This document shows positions 55,071-63,297 of a DNA stretch of 64,000 bases, one piece after another. This DNA is from Rhizobiaceae bacterium (GTDB lineage Bacteria > Pseudomonadota > Alphaproteobacteria > Rhizobiales > Rhizobiaceae): contig JARGOX010000012.1 in assembly GCA_029233925.1 (NCBI GenBank), positions 124,001-188,000 of the forward strand. Reading direction: 5' to 3'. The notes below the pieces were generated by a model. That model was not told the DNA's origin and ran no database searches. It worked only from the letters and a program-made list of their open reading frames with translations. Both the position numbers and the translations under genes were made by a program. Position 1 is the stretch's first letter. Every line of letters starts with the position of its first letter.

Positions 55071-56486
55071 ATGGCTACGCTTTTACTGAAAAACGCCGAC
55101 ATACTGGTTACGATGGATGGCGAGCGGCGGGAGATCGCCAATGGTGGCCTCTATGCTGAAGATGGCGTGATCACCATGGTTGGCCCGACAGCGTCCCTGC
55201 CGCAAACTGCCGATCAGGAGATCGATGCATCCGGCCAGATCGTGCTGCCGGGTTTTGTCAATACGCACCATCACCTCAACCAGACATTGACCCGCAATCT
55301 TCCCGCAGCACAGAACAACAATCTGTTTCCGTGGCTGAAGGCGCATTATCGCATCTGGGCAAAAACCGGACCGGAAGCCTCGCGCACCAGCGCGCTGATC
55401 GGGCTTGCAGAACTGGCCCTTTCGGGATGCACAACGGTGTTTGATCATTCCTATCTTTTTCGCAGTGGCAACAAGGTCGACTACCAGATCGAGGCGGCGC
55501 ATGATCTGGGCGTGCGATTTCATGCCAGTCGCGGTTCCATGTCACTGGGAGAATCCAAAGGTGGCCTGCCACCCGATGATTGCGTCGAGAATGAAGACGA
55601 CATCATTGCCGACAGCATAAGGGTGGTCGACCGCTACCATGATGCCCGCCGCGGAGCGATGACCCGCATTGTGCTTGCACCCTGCTCTCCGTTCTCGGTT
55701 TCGGAAGATCTGCTGAGAGAAACAGCGGCGCTTGCCCGGGACAAGAAGGTGATGCTGCACACGCATTTGTGCGAAACGCTGGACGAAGAACGCTACACGC
55801 TGGAGCGTTTCGGCAAACGACCGGTTGATTGGATGGAAGGGCTGGACTGGCTGGGAGAGGACGTCTGGTTTGCCCACGCGATCCATGTGGATGACGAGGA
55901 AATCACAAAATTTGCCCATACCGGTTGCGGTGCTGCCCATTGCCCCTGTTCCAACATGCGGCTGGCGTCCGGCATAGCCCCAATCAAGAAATATATGAAA
56001 GCCGGGATCAGGGTCGGCCTTGGTGTGGATGGTTCAGCCAGCAATGATTCATCAAATATCTTGCTGGAAGCACGCCAGGCGATGTTGCTTGCACGCCTGA
56101 AAATGGGGTTGCTGCCGCCCGAAGGTCCGCGCAAGAATTTTCTGCTTTCACAATCCCACCCGTTGCGTGCAGATGAGTGGATGACCGCGCGTGAGGCGCT
56201 GGAACTGGCGACCATTGGTGGCGCCAGTGTTCTGGGGCGTGACGATATAGGCGCGCTTGCCGCTGGCAAATGTGCCGATTTCTTCACCATAAATCTGAAC
56301 ACGATCGCCTATGCGGGCGCGCTGCATGACCCGGTCGCCGCAGTGCTGTTCTGTGCTCCCCAGAATGCCCACTATACGGTCATCAATGGCCAAATCATTG
56401 TTGATAAAGGCGAGATAGCAACGATGGATATGGCGCCGGTTATCGAAGCCCACAATGCCCATAGCCGCCAACTGGCGACCTCCTGA
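55071..56486 (+). CDS. 8-Oxoguanine-deaminase-like amidohydrolase
   Basis: This 471-aa protein belongs to the metal-dependent amidohydrolase superfamily (COG0402). H66/H68 (NTHHHLNQ) and a third His in LHTHLCET bind metal; HAIHVDDEE and the Asp of GVDGSASNDS complete the site. Sequence style (PAAQNNNLFPWLKAHYRIW, HCPCSNMRLASG) fits 8-oxoguanine deaminase of the Pa0142 type rather than guanine or cytosine deaminase. It converts 8-oxoguanine to urate in purine salvage or repair-linked breakdown. Activity is inferred. Confidence 0.8.
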   Translation: MATLLLKNADILVTMDGERREIANGGLYAEDGVITMVGPTASLPQTADQEIDASGQIVLPGFVNTHHHLNQTLTRNLPAAQNNNLFPWLKAHYRIWAKTGPEASRTSALIGLAELALSGCTTVFDHSYLFRSGNKVDYQIEAAHDLGVRFHASRGSMSLGESKGGLPPDDCVENEDDIIADSIRVVDRYHDARRGAMTRIVLAPCSPFSVSEDLLRETAALARDKKVMLHTHLCETLDEERYTLERFGKRPVDWMEGLDWLGEDVWFAHAIHVDDEEITKFAHTGCGAAHCPCSNMRLASGIAPIKKYMKAGIRVGLGVDGSASNDSSNILLEARQAMLLARLKMGLLPPEGPRKNFLLSQSHPLRADEWMTAREALELATIGGASVLGRDDIGALAAGKCADFFTINLNTIAYAGALHDPVAAVLFCAPQNAHYTVINGQIIVDKGEIATMDMAPVIEAHNAHSRQLATS

Positions 56487-56602
56487 CTAGCCCGAATGAC
56501 TGCCGCAATGCGATTTGATCCCCTCCCGGGAGCAGGTACTGTTTGCAGATGTTGAATATACGGGTATGAAACCGGTGCCTTGTTGACGAAAGAGCATCCT
56601 TC

Positions 56603-57451
56603 ATGAATGTCGCCATTCTACCCTATGAATTTCATCTCACCGGCAAATTGGCGGATGTTCCGCTTGTGGCCCTGAACTGGCCCCTGGGATCTGGGCAGCG
56701 TTCGGGCACGATCAGTGACCTGGGGCCCGAAGATCACCTCATCCATTATCCACGGTCACAATATTTTTTGGGTCTGCGGATTGGAATCAAGTGCAAAATA
56801 TCCGTTATCATTGCTGAACCTTTCGCCATCCATCATACCAAATACCTTTTGGCGATCGCGATGCAAAAACGTTTTCACCGCATCATCACCCATCGTCCAT
56901 TCATGCGCAGTTGGACAGGCAATGCGCTTGTCATGCCGTTCGGGGGGAGTTGGGTTGACCCCGAACTTGGCCCACCGCTTGAAAAGCCTCGGAACATATC
57001 CCTGATTGCCTCCGCGAAACGCGAACTGAAGGGGCATGCCCTGCGCCACGAAATTGCCGAATGGTCTAAACAGCAGGACGTTGGTGTCGACCTTCTGGGG
57101 CGCGCCTATCAGCCGATTGATCAGAAAGAAGAGGGCCTGACACCCTATCGATATTCCGTTGTTATCGAAAACTGTCGCGAAGAGGGTTATTTCACGGAAA
57201 AGCTGATCGACTGCATGCTCTGCAACACTGTGCCCATTTACTGGGGCGCACCAGATATAGCACAATATTTCGACACGGACGGCATGGTCATATGCCTGAC
57301 AGCGGACGCATTGAAGCAGGCCATCATCGACGCGACCCCGCAGGCCTACGAGAAGAGACAGCAGGCCATTGAGAACAATCGCAAGGCGGCATTGCGCTTT
57401 GCCAATTATGAGAGAAATGCTGCCGAACAATTGCTGAAGGACGCGCGCTGA
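56603..57451 (+). CDS. Glycosyltransferase family 10 (fucosyltransferase-like)
   Basis: This 282-aa protein has the family 10 block of alpha-1,3/1,4-fucosyltransferases: YRYSVVIEN (182-190), YFTEK (196-200) and VPIYWGAPDI (210-219). Such enzymes in Alphaproteobacteria usually decorate LPS or exopolysaccharide, often using GDP-fucose or a related sugar. There is no signal peptide. It lies convergent to the family 25 gene after 20 bases. The donor sugar is not determinable. Confidence 0.85.
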   Translation: MNVAILPYEFHLTGKLADVPLVALNWPLGSGQRSGTISDLGPEDHLIHYPRSQYFLGLRIGIKCKISVIIAEPFAIHHTKYLLAIAMQKRFHRIITHRPFMRSWTGNALVMPFGGSWVDPELGPPLEKPRNISLIASAKRELKGHALRHEIAEWSKQQDVGVDLLGRAYQPIDQKEEGLTPYRYSVVIENCREEGYFTEKLIDCMLCNTVPIYWGAPDIAQYFDTDGMVICLTADALKQAIIDATPQAYEKRQQAIENNRKAALRFANYERNAAEQLLKDAR

Positions 57452-57471
57452 ATTTCATCGGACCGTTTTCA

Positions 57472-58203
57472 TCACGAAGCGTGGAGAGCGGACAGGCGCG
57501 CAATTTTCTTGCGATAGATCAGACGCTGAAATTCACGACAGACGCGGTTCACAAGGGTTTTATCACGGGAAATCGTACTGCCGCCGGCGTCCTGTGTGCA
57601 ATCCGACAGGCCCGACGGTGAAATCATTAGCGGCCTTATATGCGTGATCCAGTGCATTTGCAGGAATGTATCGACCGGCCTGTCGAAAACAACCGTCATT
57701 GCAAGAAGGTGTTCCGCCGCTTTCTTGCTGACCAGTTGACCGGAAAGCCGCAGCGGCGTCACAGCAGGCTGCAACAGACTGATGTTTTTGTGCGATGCGA
57801 TGATTTTTGCATTGGCCGGGGGCCGCCGTACGGGAAATTGAATGTAACCGGCATCAGCTATATACTGCTCGGCAATTTCCATCGCAGGGACAGCATCTGA
57901 CACAGCAAGTATCGCATCATCCTCCAGCACAAACCCATAGTCGAGATTTTCATCGACAATTTTCTGCCAGCATTTTCGATGGCTCAAAAAGCATCCGATT
58001 TCGGCAGGCCGAAGGCTGAAAGGATAGTGTGGCTCATGCAGGTGGTGGTTGTAGACCTCGGCGATCTGGCCTGCGGAAAGAAGTCCGCCGTCAACGGCAT
58101 CGACGATTTCGGCTGGCATCCCACAGTCGGCCATCAACCGATCCACATAGGATCTGCGCCCGGTCGCCCGAGCCAAATGGATGATGAAGGCTTTTCTGCG
58201 CAT
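57472..58203 (-). CDS. Glycosyltransferase family 25
   Basis: This 243-aa protein fits family 25 LPS glycosyltransferases. AFIIHLARATGRR at the N-terminus, AEIGCFLSHRKCW (68-80) and the metal-binding FVLEDDA (91-97) are diagnostic. Members add galactose or glucose to LPS core in many Gram-negatives. The ATG at 58203 (MRRKAF) is chosen because GGGGAC lies about nine bases upstream. With the family 10 gene it suggests a small surface-glycan locus. Confidence 0.83.
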   Translation of the reverse strand: MRRKAFIIHLARATGRRSYVDRLMADCGMPAEIVDAVDGGLLSAGQIAEVYNHHLHEPHYPFSLRPAEIGCFLSHRKCWQKIVDENLDYGFVLEDDAILAVSDAVPAMEIAEQYIADAGYIQFPVRRPPANAKIIASHKNISLLQPAVTPLRLSGQLVSKKAAEHLLAMTVVFDRPVDTFLQMHWITHIRPLMISPSGLSDCTQDAGGSTISRDKTLVNRVCREFQRLIYRKKIARLSALHAS

Positions 58204-58307
58204 GAATAGCCGGTCCCCAGGCATAATGTTTTAATTTGCCGATAACGGCCATGTGAATGCACGCAACGTCGAAGTCAAGTCTCGCCGCCTCCCGACAGGC
58301 TTGCCGA

Positions 58308-59267
58308 TCACCCTCTGCCGTGTGGCTCCATCCAGTTAATATCCGGTCCCGCAGGAACGATACCAAGCGGGTTGCGGAGAGGACTTGGTGAGAAATAACC
58401 CTGTTTGTAAATATCGAATGACACCGTATCTGCAACGCCGGGCATCTGGTAAATTTCGCGTGCATAGGCCCACAGGTTCGGGTAATCCATAATCCTGTGG
58501 ATGTTGCACTTGAAAGCGTAATGGTAGGCGACGTCAAAGCGGGCCAATGTCGGGAAAAGTCTCAGATCGCATTCGGTAAACCTGTCTCCGGTCAGGTAAC
58601 GGGTCTTTTGCAATTGTCGCTCGATAGCATCGAGCGTTTCAAAAACCGCGTTCACCGCCCTGTCATAGGCTTCCTGCGTGCGGGCAAATCCGGCCTGGTA
58701 AACGCCATTGTTGACAGTGGCGTAGATACGATCATTCCAGACATTGATCTGCGTGTCCAGATCCTGCGGATACAATTTTCTACCCCGGTCAAAAGACAGA
58801 TCGAACATGCGCACGATGTCCGCCGATTCATTGCTGACCGCACAGCCGCGCTCAATATCCCACAGGACCGGAACCGTGATGCGGCCGGTGTAGCGCGGCC
58901 GAACACGGGCATAGATTTCGTGCAGGGACGATGAACCGAAGAGGCTGTCGCGATAGCCATCTTTTGCGGCAAACACCCATCCGTCTTCGTTGCGGCGCGG
59001 CGCAACAAAAGAGACGCTGATTGAACTCTTCAAATCCTTGAGCTCACGGGCCAAAAGGGCCCTGTGAGCCCAGGGACAATTCCAGGCAAGGAACAGGTGG
59101 TAGCGACCGTCCTGCACAGCAAAACCACCCTCGCCCGTCGGGCCAGGACTGCCGTCTGCGGTGATCCAATGGCGAATGGAACTGGCTGTACGCCGAAATT
59201 CGCCATCTTCATTGGTGTCAGGCTCCGGGTCCTGCTTGAGGTATACACCGTTCAACATCAGCCCCAT
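58308..59267 (-). CDS. Glutathionyl-hydroquinone reductase (YqjG/Gto-like)
   Basis: This 319-aa protein is of the omega-like, YqjG/ECM4 class of glutathione transferases. N63-C64-P-W-A-H-R69 holds the catalytic cysteine; the C-terminal helical domain contains YLTGDRFTECDLRLFPTLARFD. It reduces glutathionyl-hydroquinones, part of quinone detoxification. GGAG lies seven bases before the ATG. Confidence 0.9.
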   Translation of the reverse strand: MGLMLNGVYLKQDPEPDTNEDGEFRRTASSIRHWITADGSPGPTGEGGFAVQDGRYHLFLAWNCPWAHRALLARELKDLKSSISVSFVAPRRNEDGWVFAAKDGYRDSLFGSSSLHEIYARVRPRYTGRITVPVLWDIERGCAVSNESADIVRMFDLSFDRGRKLYPQDLDTQINVWNDRIYATVNNGVYQAGFARTQEAYDRAVNAVFETLDAIERQLQKTRYLTGDRFTECDLRLFPTLARFDVAYHYAFKCNIHRIMDYPNLWAYAREIYQMPGVADTVSFDIYKQGYFSPSPLRNPLGIVPAGPDINWMEPHGRG

Positions 59268-59504
59268 GGCATTCTCCGGTTTGCAACAGGCAATAGCATG
59301 ACACCCCGATCAAAGGCTTGTCCAGCCTTGTCAGGCTTGTCACGGCCGATCTTTCAAGGGCTTCCGGAGCGTCCAAAAACCAAATTTTCCGCGCGTACCG
59401 CCCAGACAGGCCATTCAATCTATATCCAGGGTGAATTTTGGAATCTCATTCGCTGCATTCAACGCACCAGGGGCGTATGAACACAGTTCATCAGGAGTAC
59501 TGAC

Positions 59505-60599
59505 ATGGATTTTGTTCCGCTTATTGATTCTATCGGAGAACCTCAAACACTGGCGCTCGTGGGCCTGGCGCTTGGGGCTGCCTTCGGATTCGTTCTCGAG
59601 CGTTCACGATTCTGCACCCGGTCTGCCGTTCTGGAACTGGTTCGTGGCAAGCATTCAAGCAGCCTTCCCATGTGGCTGATCGCCTTTGCCACTGCCGTCC
59701 TGTCGGTACAGCTGCTTATCATCAACGGCCAGATTGATGTTGCAGAAACCCGCTTCTTTTCAACGGCGCAAAGCCTGTCGGGAGCCGTGATCGGTGGAAG
59801 CCTGTTTGGAATAGGCATGGTTCTGGCGCGCGGCTGTGCAAGCCGTTTGCTGGTGCTGGGCGCCTCCGGCAATCTGCGGGCGATCTTTTCAACGGCTGTT
59901 CTGGCTGCTGTTGCCTGGGCAACCTATCAGGGGCCGCTCGTGCCGTTGCGCAACCAGTTTGCCGGTTTTCTTTCTTCGGCATCGATTGGTACCAACGACT
60001 TCGCCACTCTGACCGGTTTCAGCCTGACCGGTCCAGTGCTTGGCGCTGTGGTAGCATTGATCGCCGTGGTCTTCGCCATTCGAACCAGACTATCTGTTGC
60101 TCTTGCAACAGGCAGCGTCCTTGTCGGCGCGCTGATTGCCGCGGGCTGGTTCTTGTCCTTTACCCTGTCAACGCAAGTGTTTGAGCCAATCCAGGCCGAG
60201 AGTCTTTCCTACATGCGCCCGCTTGCCAACAGCCTGAACTATATTGCCAGCGGTGGGGAGGAGAGTTTCCTCTCAATGGATATCGGCATCATTGCAGGTA
60301 CAATTGTTGGAGCACTCATTGCATCACTGGCATTCGGCAGCTTCAGGATCAGCACATTTTCGGAGGCTGGAACACCACATATTCTGCGCTATGCGGCAGG
60401 CAGCGCACTGATGGGGTTCGGCGGCATTCTCGCTGTCGGCTGCACCATCGGAGCCGGCCTTACCGGAGGTTCAGTGCTTGCAATCAATTCCTTGCTGGCG
60501 TTGATATTCGTTTTCATTGCCGGTGCCATCACCGCTTCAGTGCTCGACGCAAGGACCAGCAAGACAGGGTCCGAATCTCTAATGGCGCCGGCAGAATGA
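59505..60599 (+). CDS. YeeE/YedE-family (TsuA-like) sulfur-compound transporter
   Basis: This 364-aa inner-membrane protein has two YeeE/YedE halves. Conserved cysteines are C37 (RSRFCTRSA), C111 (LARGCASRLL) and C313 (AVGCTIGAG); in TsuA, Cys residues in these positions relay thiosulfate across the membrane. AGGAG precedes the ATG. Nearby DUF302 and dsrE-remnant genes support a sulfur role. The exact compound is unknown. Confidence 0.87.
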   Translation: MDFVPLIDSIGEPQTLALVGLALGAAFGFVLERSRFCTRSAVLELVRGKHSSSLPMWLIAFATAVLSVQLLIINGQIDVAETRFFSTAQSLSGAVIGGSLFGIGMVLARGCASRLLVLGASGNLRAIFSTAVLAAVAWATYQGPLVPLRNQFAGFLSSASIGTNDFATLTGFSLTGPVLGAVVALIAVVFAIRTRLSVALATGSVLVGALIAAGWFLSFTLSTQVFEPIQAESLSYMRPLANSLNYIASGGEESFLSMDIGIIAGTIVGALIASLAFGSFRISTFSEAGTPHILRYAAGSALMGFGGILAVGCTIGAGLTGGSVLAINSLLALIFVFIAGAITASVLDARTSKTGSESLMAPAE

Positions 60600-60616
60600 T
60601 TTGATTTTCGGCAAGC

Positions 60617-60650
60617 GGCTAAGCATAGCCTACAAAAATAGGCTTGAGCC
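60617..60650. terminator. Possible terminator between convergent YeeE and wecB-like genes
   Basis: AGCCTA and TAGGCT form a 6-bp stem around CAAAAA, extendable with mismatches to GGCT/GAGCC. It lies in the 68-base gap between two convergent stops. No strong T-run is seen. Confidence 0.35.
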
Positions 60651-60667
60651 GATCACGGGAAACCGTG

Positions 60668-61774
60668 TCAGGACAAGCTGGCAAGATCCCGCGTCAGGAT
60701 GTCGGCAATCCGTTGCGATGCCTGTCCGTCACCATAGGGTGAGATACCCCGGGCCATCGCTCCATAAGCAACAGGATCATCAAGGAGACTTTGGGTCTCC
60801 GCGACGATTCTCTGGGTTGTCGTGCCTACCAGCCGGACAACATTTTCCTCTACTGCCTCTGAGCGCTCTGTTTTCTCTCTTACTACAAGAACTGGCTTGC
60901 CCAAGGCAGGCGCTTCTTCCTGAATGCCACCGGAATCACTGATGATCAAATAGGACCGCCGCATAACCGCAACGAAGCCGGCGTAGTCGAGCGGCGCGCA
61001 TAATTGCACGTTCGGCAATCCGGCGAAGATGGACTCGGCGGCCTCCATGACATTGGGATTGGGATGAACAGGATAGAGGAAATGGTCCTTTGTGTTGTTC
61101 TCGGCCAATTGTCGGATCGCCTTGCAAATACGACGGATGGGCGCTCCGAAGTTCTCTCTCCTGTGGCACGTTATCAAAATCAAACGCCCGTTCACCGGCA
61201 GTTGGAGGCCCGCATCGATTTCTCTGTTGGCTGTCGCCAGCAAGGCATCGATAACCGTGTTGCGTGTTACGAAGATGTCAGCGTCGCTGACGCCCTCGCC
61301 CAGCAGATTGGCCCTGGCACTTCGGGTGGGTGCAAAATGCCAGCGCGCCAGGCGACCAGCGATCACACGATTTGCCTCCTCCGGGAAGGGGTTGGACAGG
61401 TCCCCGGTACGCAGACCGGCCTCCACGTGGCCAATCGGAATTTGTCGGTAGAAAGCGGCCAAAGCAACCGCCATCACTGTGGTTGTATCTCCCTGAACCA
61501 GAACGGCATCCGGCTTTTCCTCGTCAAAGAATTTGCCAGATCCCAGGAGCAGGCGCGCCGTCAGATCGGTCAGGTTCTGTTTCGTCTGCATGACATGCAT
61601 GTCACCATCAGGCACGATATCGAACAAAATCAGAACCTGATCAAGCATCTGGCGGTGTTGCGCTGCCGCCAACACCCGCACATCTGCCCAGGGCTGCAGT
61701 TTCAGCGCATTAATGACGGGCGCCATCTTGATGGCTTCCGGACGGGTCCCCACAACGCATACGATTTTCTTCAT
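60668..61774 (-). CDS. wecB: UDP-N-acetylglucosamine 2-epimerase (non-hydrolysing)
   Basis: This 368-aa enzyme interconverts UDP-GlcNAc and UDP-ManNAc. VGTRPEAIKMAPV (8-20), the GHVEAGLRTGD block and TCHRRENFG are hallmarks, and SDSGGIQEEAPALGKPVLV is the family C-terminal motif. It supplies ManNAc units for surface polysaccharide. It is alone here, away from any clear wec cluster, so its glycan is unknown; the GT10/GT25 pair 3 kb away is a possible user. Confidence 0.9.
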   Translation of the reverse strand: MKKIVCVVGTRPEAIKMAPVINALKLQPWADVRVLAAAQHRQMLDQVLILFDIVPDGDMHVMQTKQNLTDLTARLLLGSGKFFDEEKPDAVLVQGDTTTVMAVALAAFYRQIPIGHVEAGLRTGDLSNPFPEEANRVIAGRLARWHFAPTRSARANLLGEGVSDADIFVTRNTVIDALLATANREIDAGLQLPVNGRLILITCHRRENFGAPIRRICKAIRQLAENNTKDHFLYPVHPNPNVMEAAESIFAGLPNVQLCAPLDYAGFVAVMRRSYLIISDSGGIQEEAPALGKPVLVVREKTERSEAVEENVVRLVGTTTQRIVAETQSLLDDPVAYGAMARGISPYGDGQASQRIADILTRDLASLS

Positions 61775-61896
61775 AATGGGCCCGTCAGATCTTTAAAGAC
61801 CTTTTCCTGGAACGACTGATCTTCGTCGTATTCATAGGCCTTGAAAACTGTGGAAACAACCGCTGAAAACCTGTGGTCCAGTGGAACAAATAATTC

Positions 61897-61926
61897 GGCG
61901 GGCGGCTGAATATTCAACCGCCCGCC
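61897..61926 (-). terminator. GC-rich terminator after the dsrE-like pseudogene
   Basis: GGCGGGCGG and CCGCCCGCC form a 9-bp GC stem; inside lies TGAATATTCA, also self-complementary. In the minus direction GAATTATTTG follows. It lies 27 bases after the stop of the dsrE remnant, whose original terminator it probably was. Confidence 0.65.
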
Positions 61927-61953
61927 AACCAATCTCAGATAGGTCCTGTTCTT

Positions 61954-62314
61954 TCAGGCGCGCACCACTGCATAGCCATCTGCATCGAGCTCCATGATGG
62001 ACACAACAGCAGCCGGCACAATTTCCGCAAATTCAAATATCGGCACATCCTTGCCAAATTTTTTCTGCATGGCAGAGCGGGTATTGTTGCGGGATAAAGC
62101 GGTTTGTTCTCAATGCGAATCATTTGATGGCGGAAAATCGGGCCGGACGTTTTTGCCCACCGGTGTTGTATCGGGCCGCAACATTCAGCACTGTGTTCAT
62201 TTTCTGCGGATCATTGTCACTGATCTGCAGCACCAGTTCGTGAGCGCCCACACCTGCGCTCGCGGACACGGTAATGCCCACCAGGGCGAACTAGGCGACA
62301 AGCACCTTTCCCAT
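61954..62314 (-). pseudogene. Decayed DsrE-family gene (sulfur-relay type)
   Basis: A dsrE-like gene can be read here in pieces. From an ATG at 62314 a signal-peptide-like start is broken by TAG at codon 8 (62293-62291), then continues in the same frame as VGITVSASAGVGA and HELVLQISDNDPQKMNTVLN, the classic start of secreted DsrE-family proteins, to a TGA at 62122-62120. The family's C-terminus (MQKKFGKDVPIFEFAEIVPA, then VVSIMELDADGYAVV) resumes in another frame and ends at 61954. The total is about 360 bases against roughly 430 expected, so a central part is missing as well. A GGGAGG ribosome site is still present upstream. The two codon frames and the stop make a functional product unlikely. 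The 61775-61896 stretch beside it shows nothing else. Confidence 0.75.
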
Positions 62315-62588
62315 ACATTCAAAAAAGCCTCCCTATTTCCAATGAATTGATCCAGGTCATTTTTATATTCATCTATTCATTTTACAAAATGTAATTGGAA
62401 CAGACGCAGGTCTGGTGTTTATTCTGAGGGCAAAGGTTCTGCATATCATTGGCAGAGACGGATTTGGAATTTTGCCAGGCAATTTGCAGATTCACTGTGC
62501 TTGAACCAAAGCCTTCGAGCAGGAAATTCTTCAAACCGATGAGGTGTTTCGCATTCATCGGTTGAGCAATAGCAAGGGATGAAAAAAC

Positions 62589-63086
62589 ATGACCTGGAAT
62601 TTTGCAATGGCAGGGTGCCAAATCATGGTTGCAGCAGCAACGATGGTCGTGGCATTCACGGCCGTTAATGCAACGGCTGCCGATGTCACCGAATATATTG
62701 TTGAAGCACCCTTTACAGATGTGCGGCAGGATTTGGGCAATGCTGTCGTCAATCGCGGTTACAAAATCGATTATGAGGCCATGATCGGAGCGATGCTGGA
62801 GCGGACATCGGAAGATGTGGGCGGAAAAAAGACCATTTTCAGCAATGCGGAATTTGTACAATTCTGTTCAGCGGTCCTGTCGCGCGATGCCATGGAAGCA
62901 GATCCGGCGAATATAGCCTTTTGCCCATACGTCCTGTTTGTCTATGAGCGGGCGGACGAACCGGGAAAAGTACATGTGGGCTTCAGAAGGCTGGAAAACC
63001 CAACCGGCAGTGAAGCATCACAGTCCGCCTTGGGCAAAGTGAATGATGTTCTCGACGCGATCGCACAGGAAGCTGCTGACCAGTAG
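62589..63086 (+). CDS. DUF302 protein
   Basis: This 165-aa protein has a hydrophobic N-terminal segment (residues about 10-30) fitting a signal peptide ending NATAA. The rest matches DUF302 (TT1751-like fold): VTEYIVEAPFTDVRQDLGNA, FCSAVLSRDAMEADPANIAF and CPYVLFVYE. DUF302 proteins are often found next to sulfur-oxidation genes, with DsrE and YeeE relatives, but their biochemistry is unknown. The dsrE remnant starts 275 bases away on the opposite strand. An AAGGG site precedes the ATG. Confidence 0.8.
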   Translation: MTWNFAMAGCQIMVAAATMVVAFTAVNATAADVTEYIVEAPFTDVRQDLGNAVVNRGYKIDYEAMIGAMLERTSEDVGGKKTIFSNAEFVQFCSAVLSRDAMEADPANIAFCPYVLFVYERADEPGKVHVGFRRLENPTGSEASQSALGKVNDVLDAIAQEAADQ

Positions 63087-63297
63087 GGTCAGCGCGATCA
63101 CAGGCAACGCTCGGACGGAATTTCCCCTGCATAGCCGTTTCTGGAAAATTTCACTCCCGTAAGTCGGTTGGATGCGCTGATTGTTGCATCCTGCACTCAT
63201 GGGTGTGCAGCAAGGACCGGATTGCTGGAGATTTGCTATTTGTAGTCGATCATCACACCATTTGACGCTATGTATTCAGCGATGGAGGCATAGTGAG

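Noticed and set aside
61994-62350. 118-codon plus-strand frame opposite the dsrE remnant
   Set aside because: It has no family similarity, while the opposite strand shows two recognisable DsrE segments.
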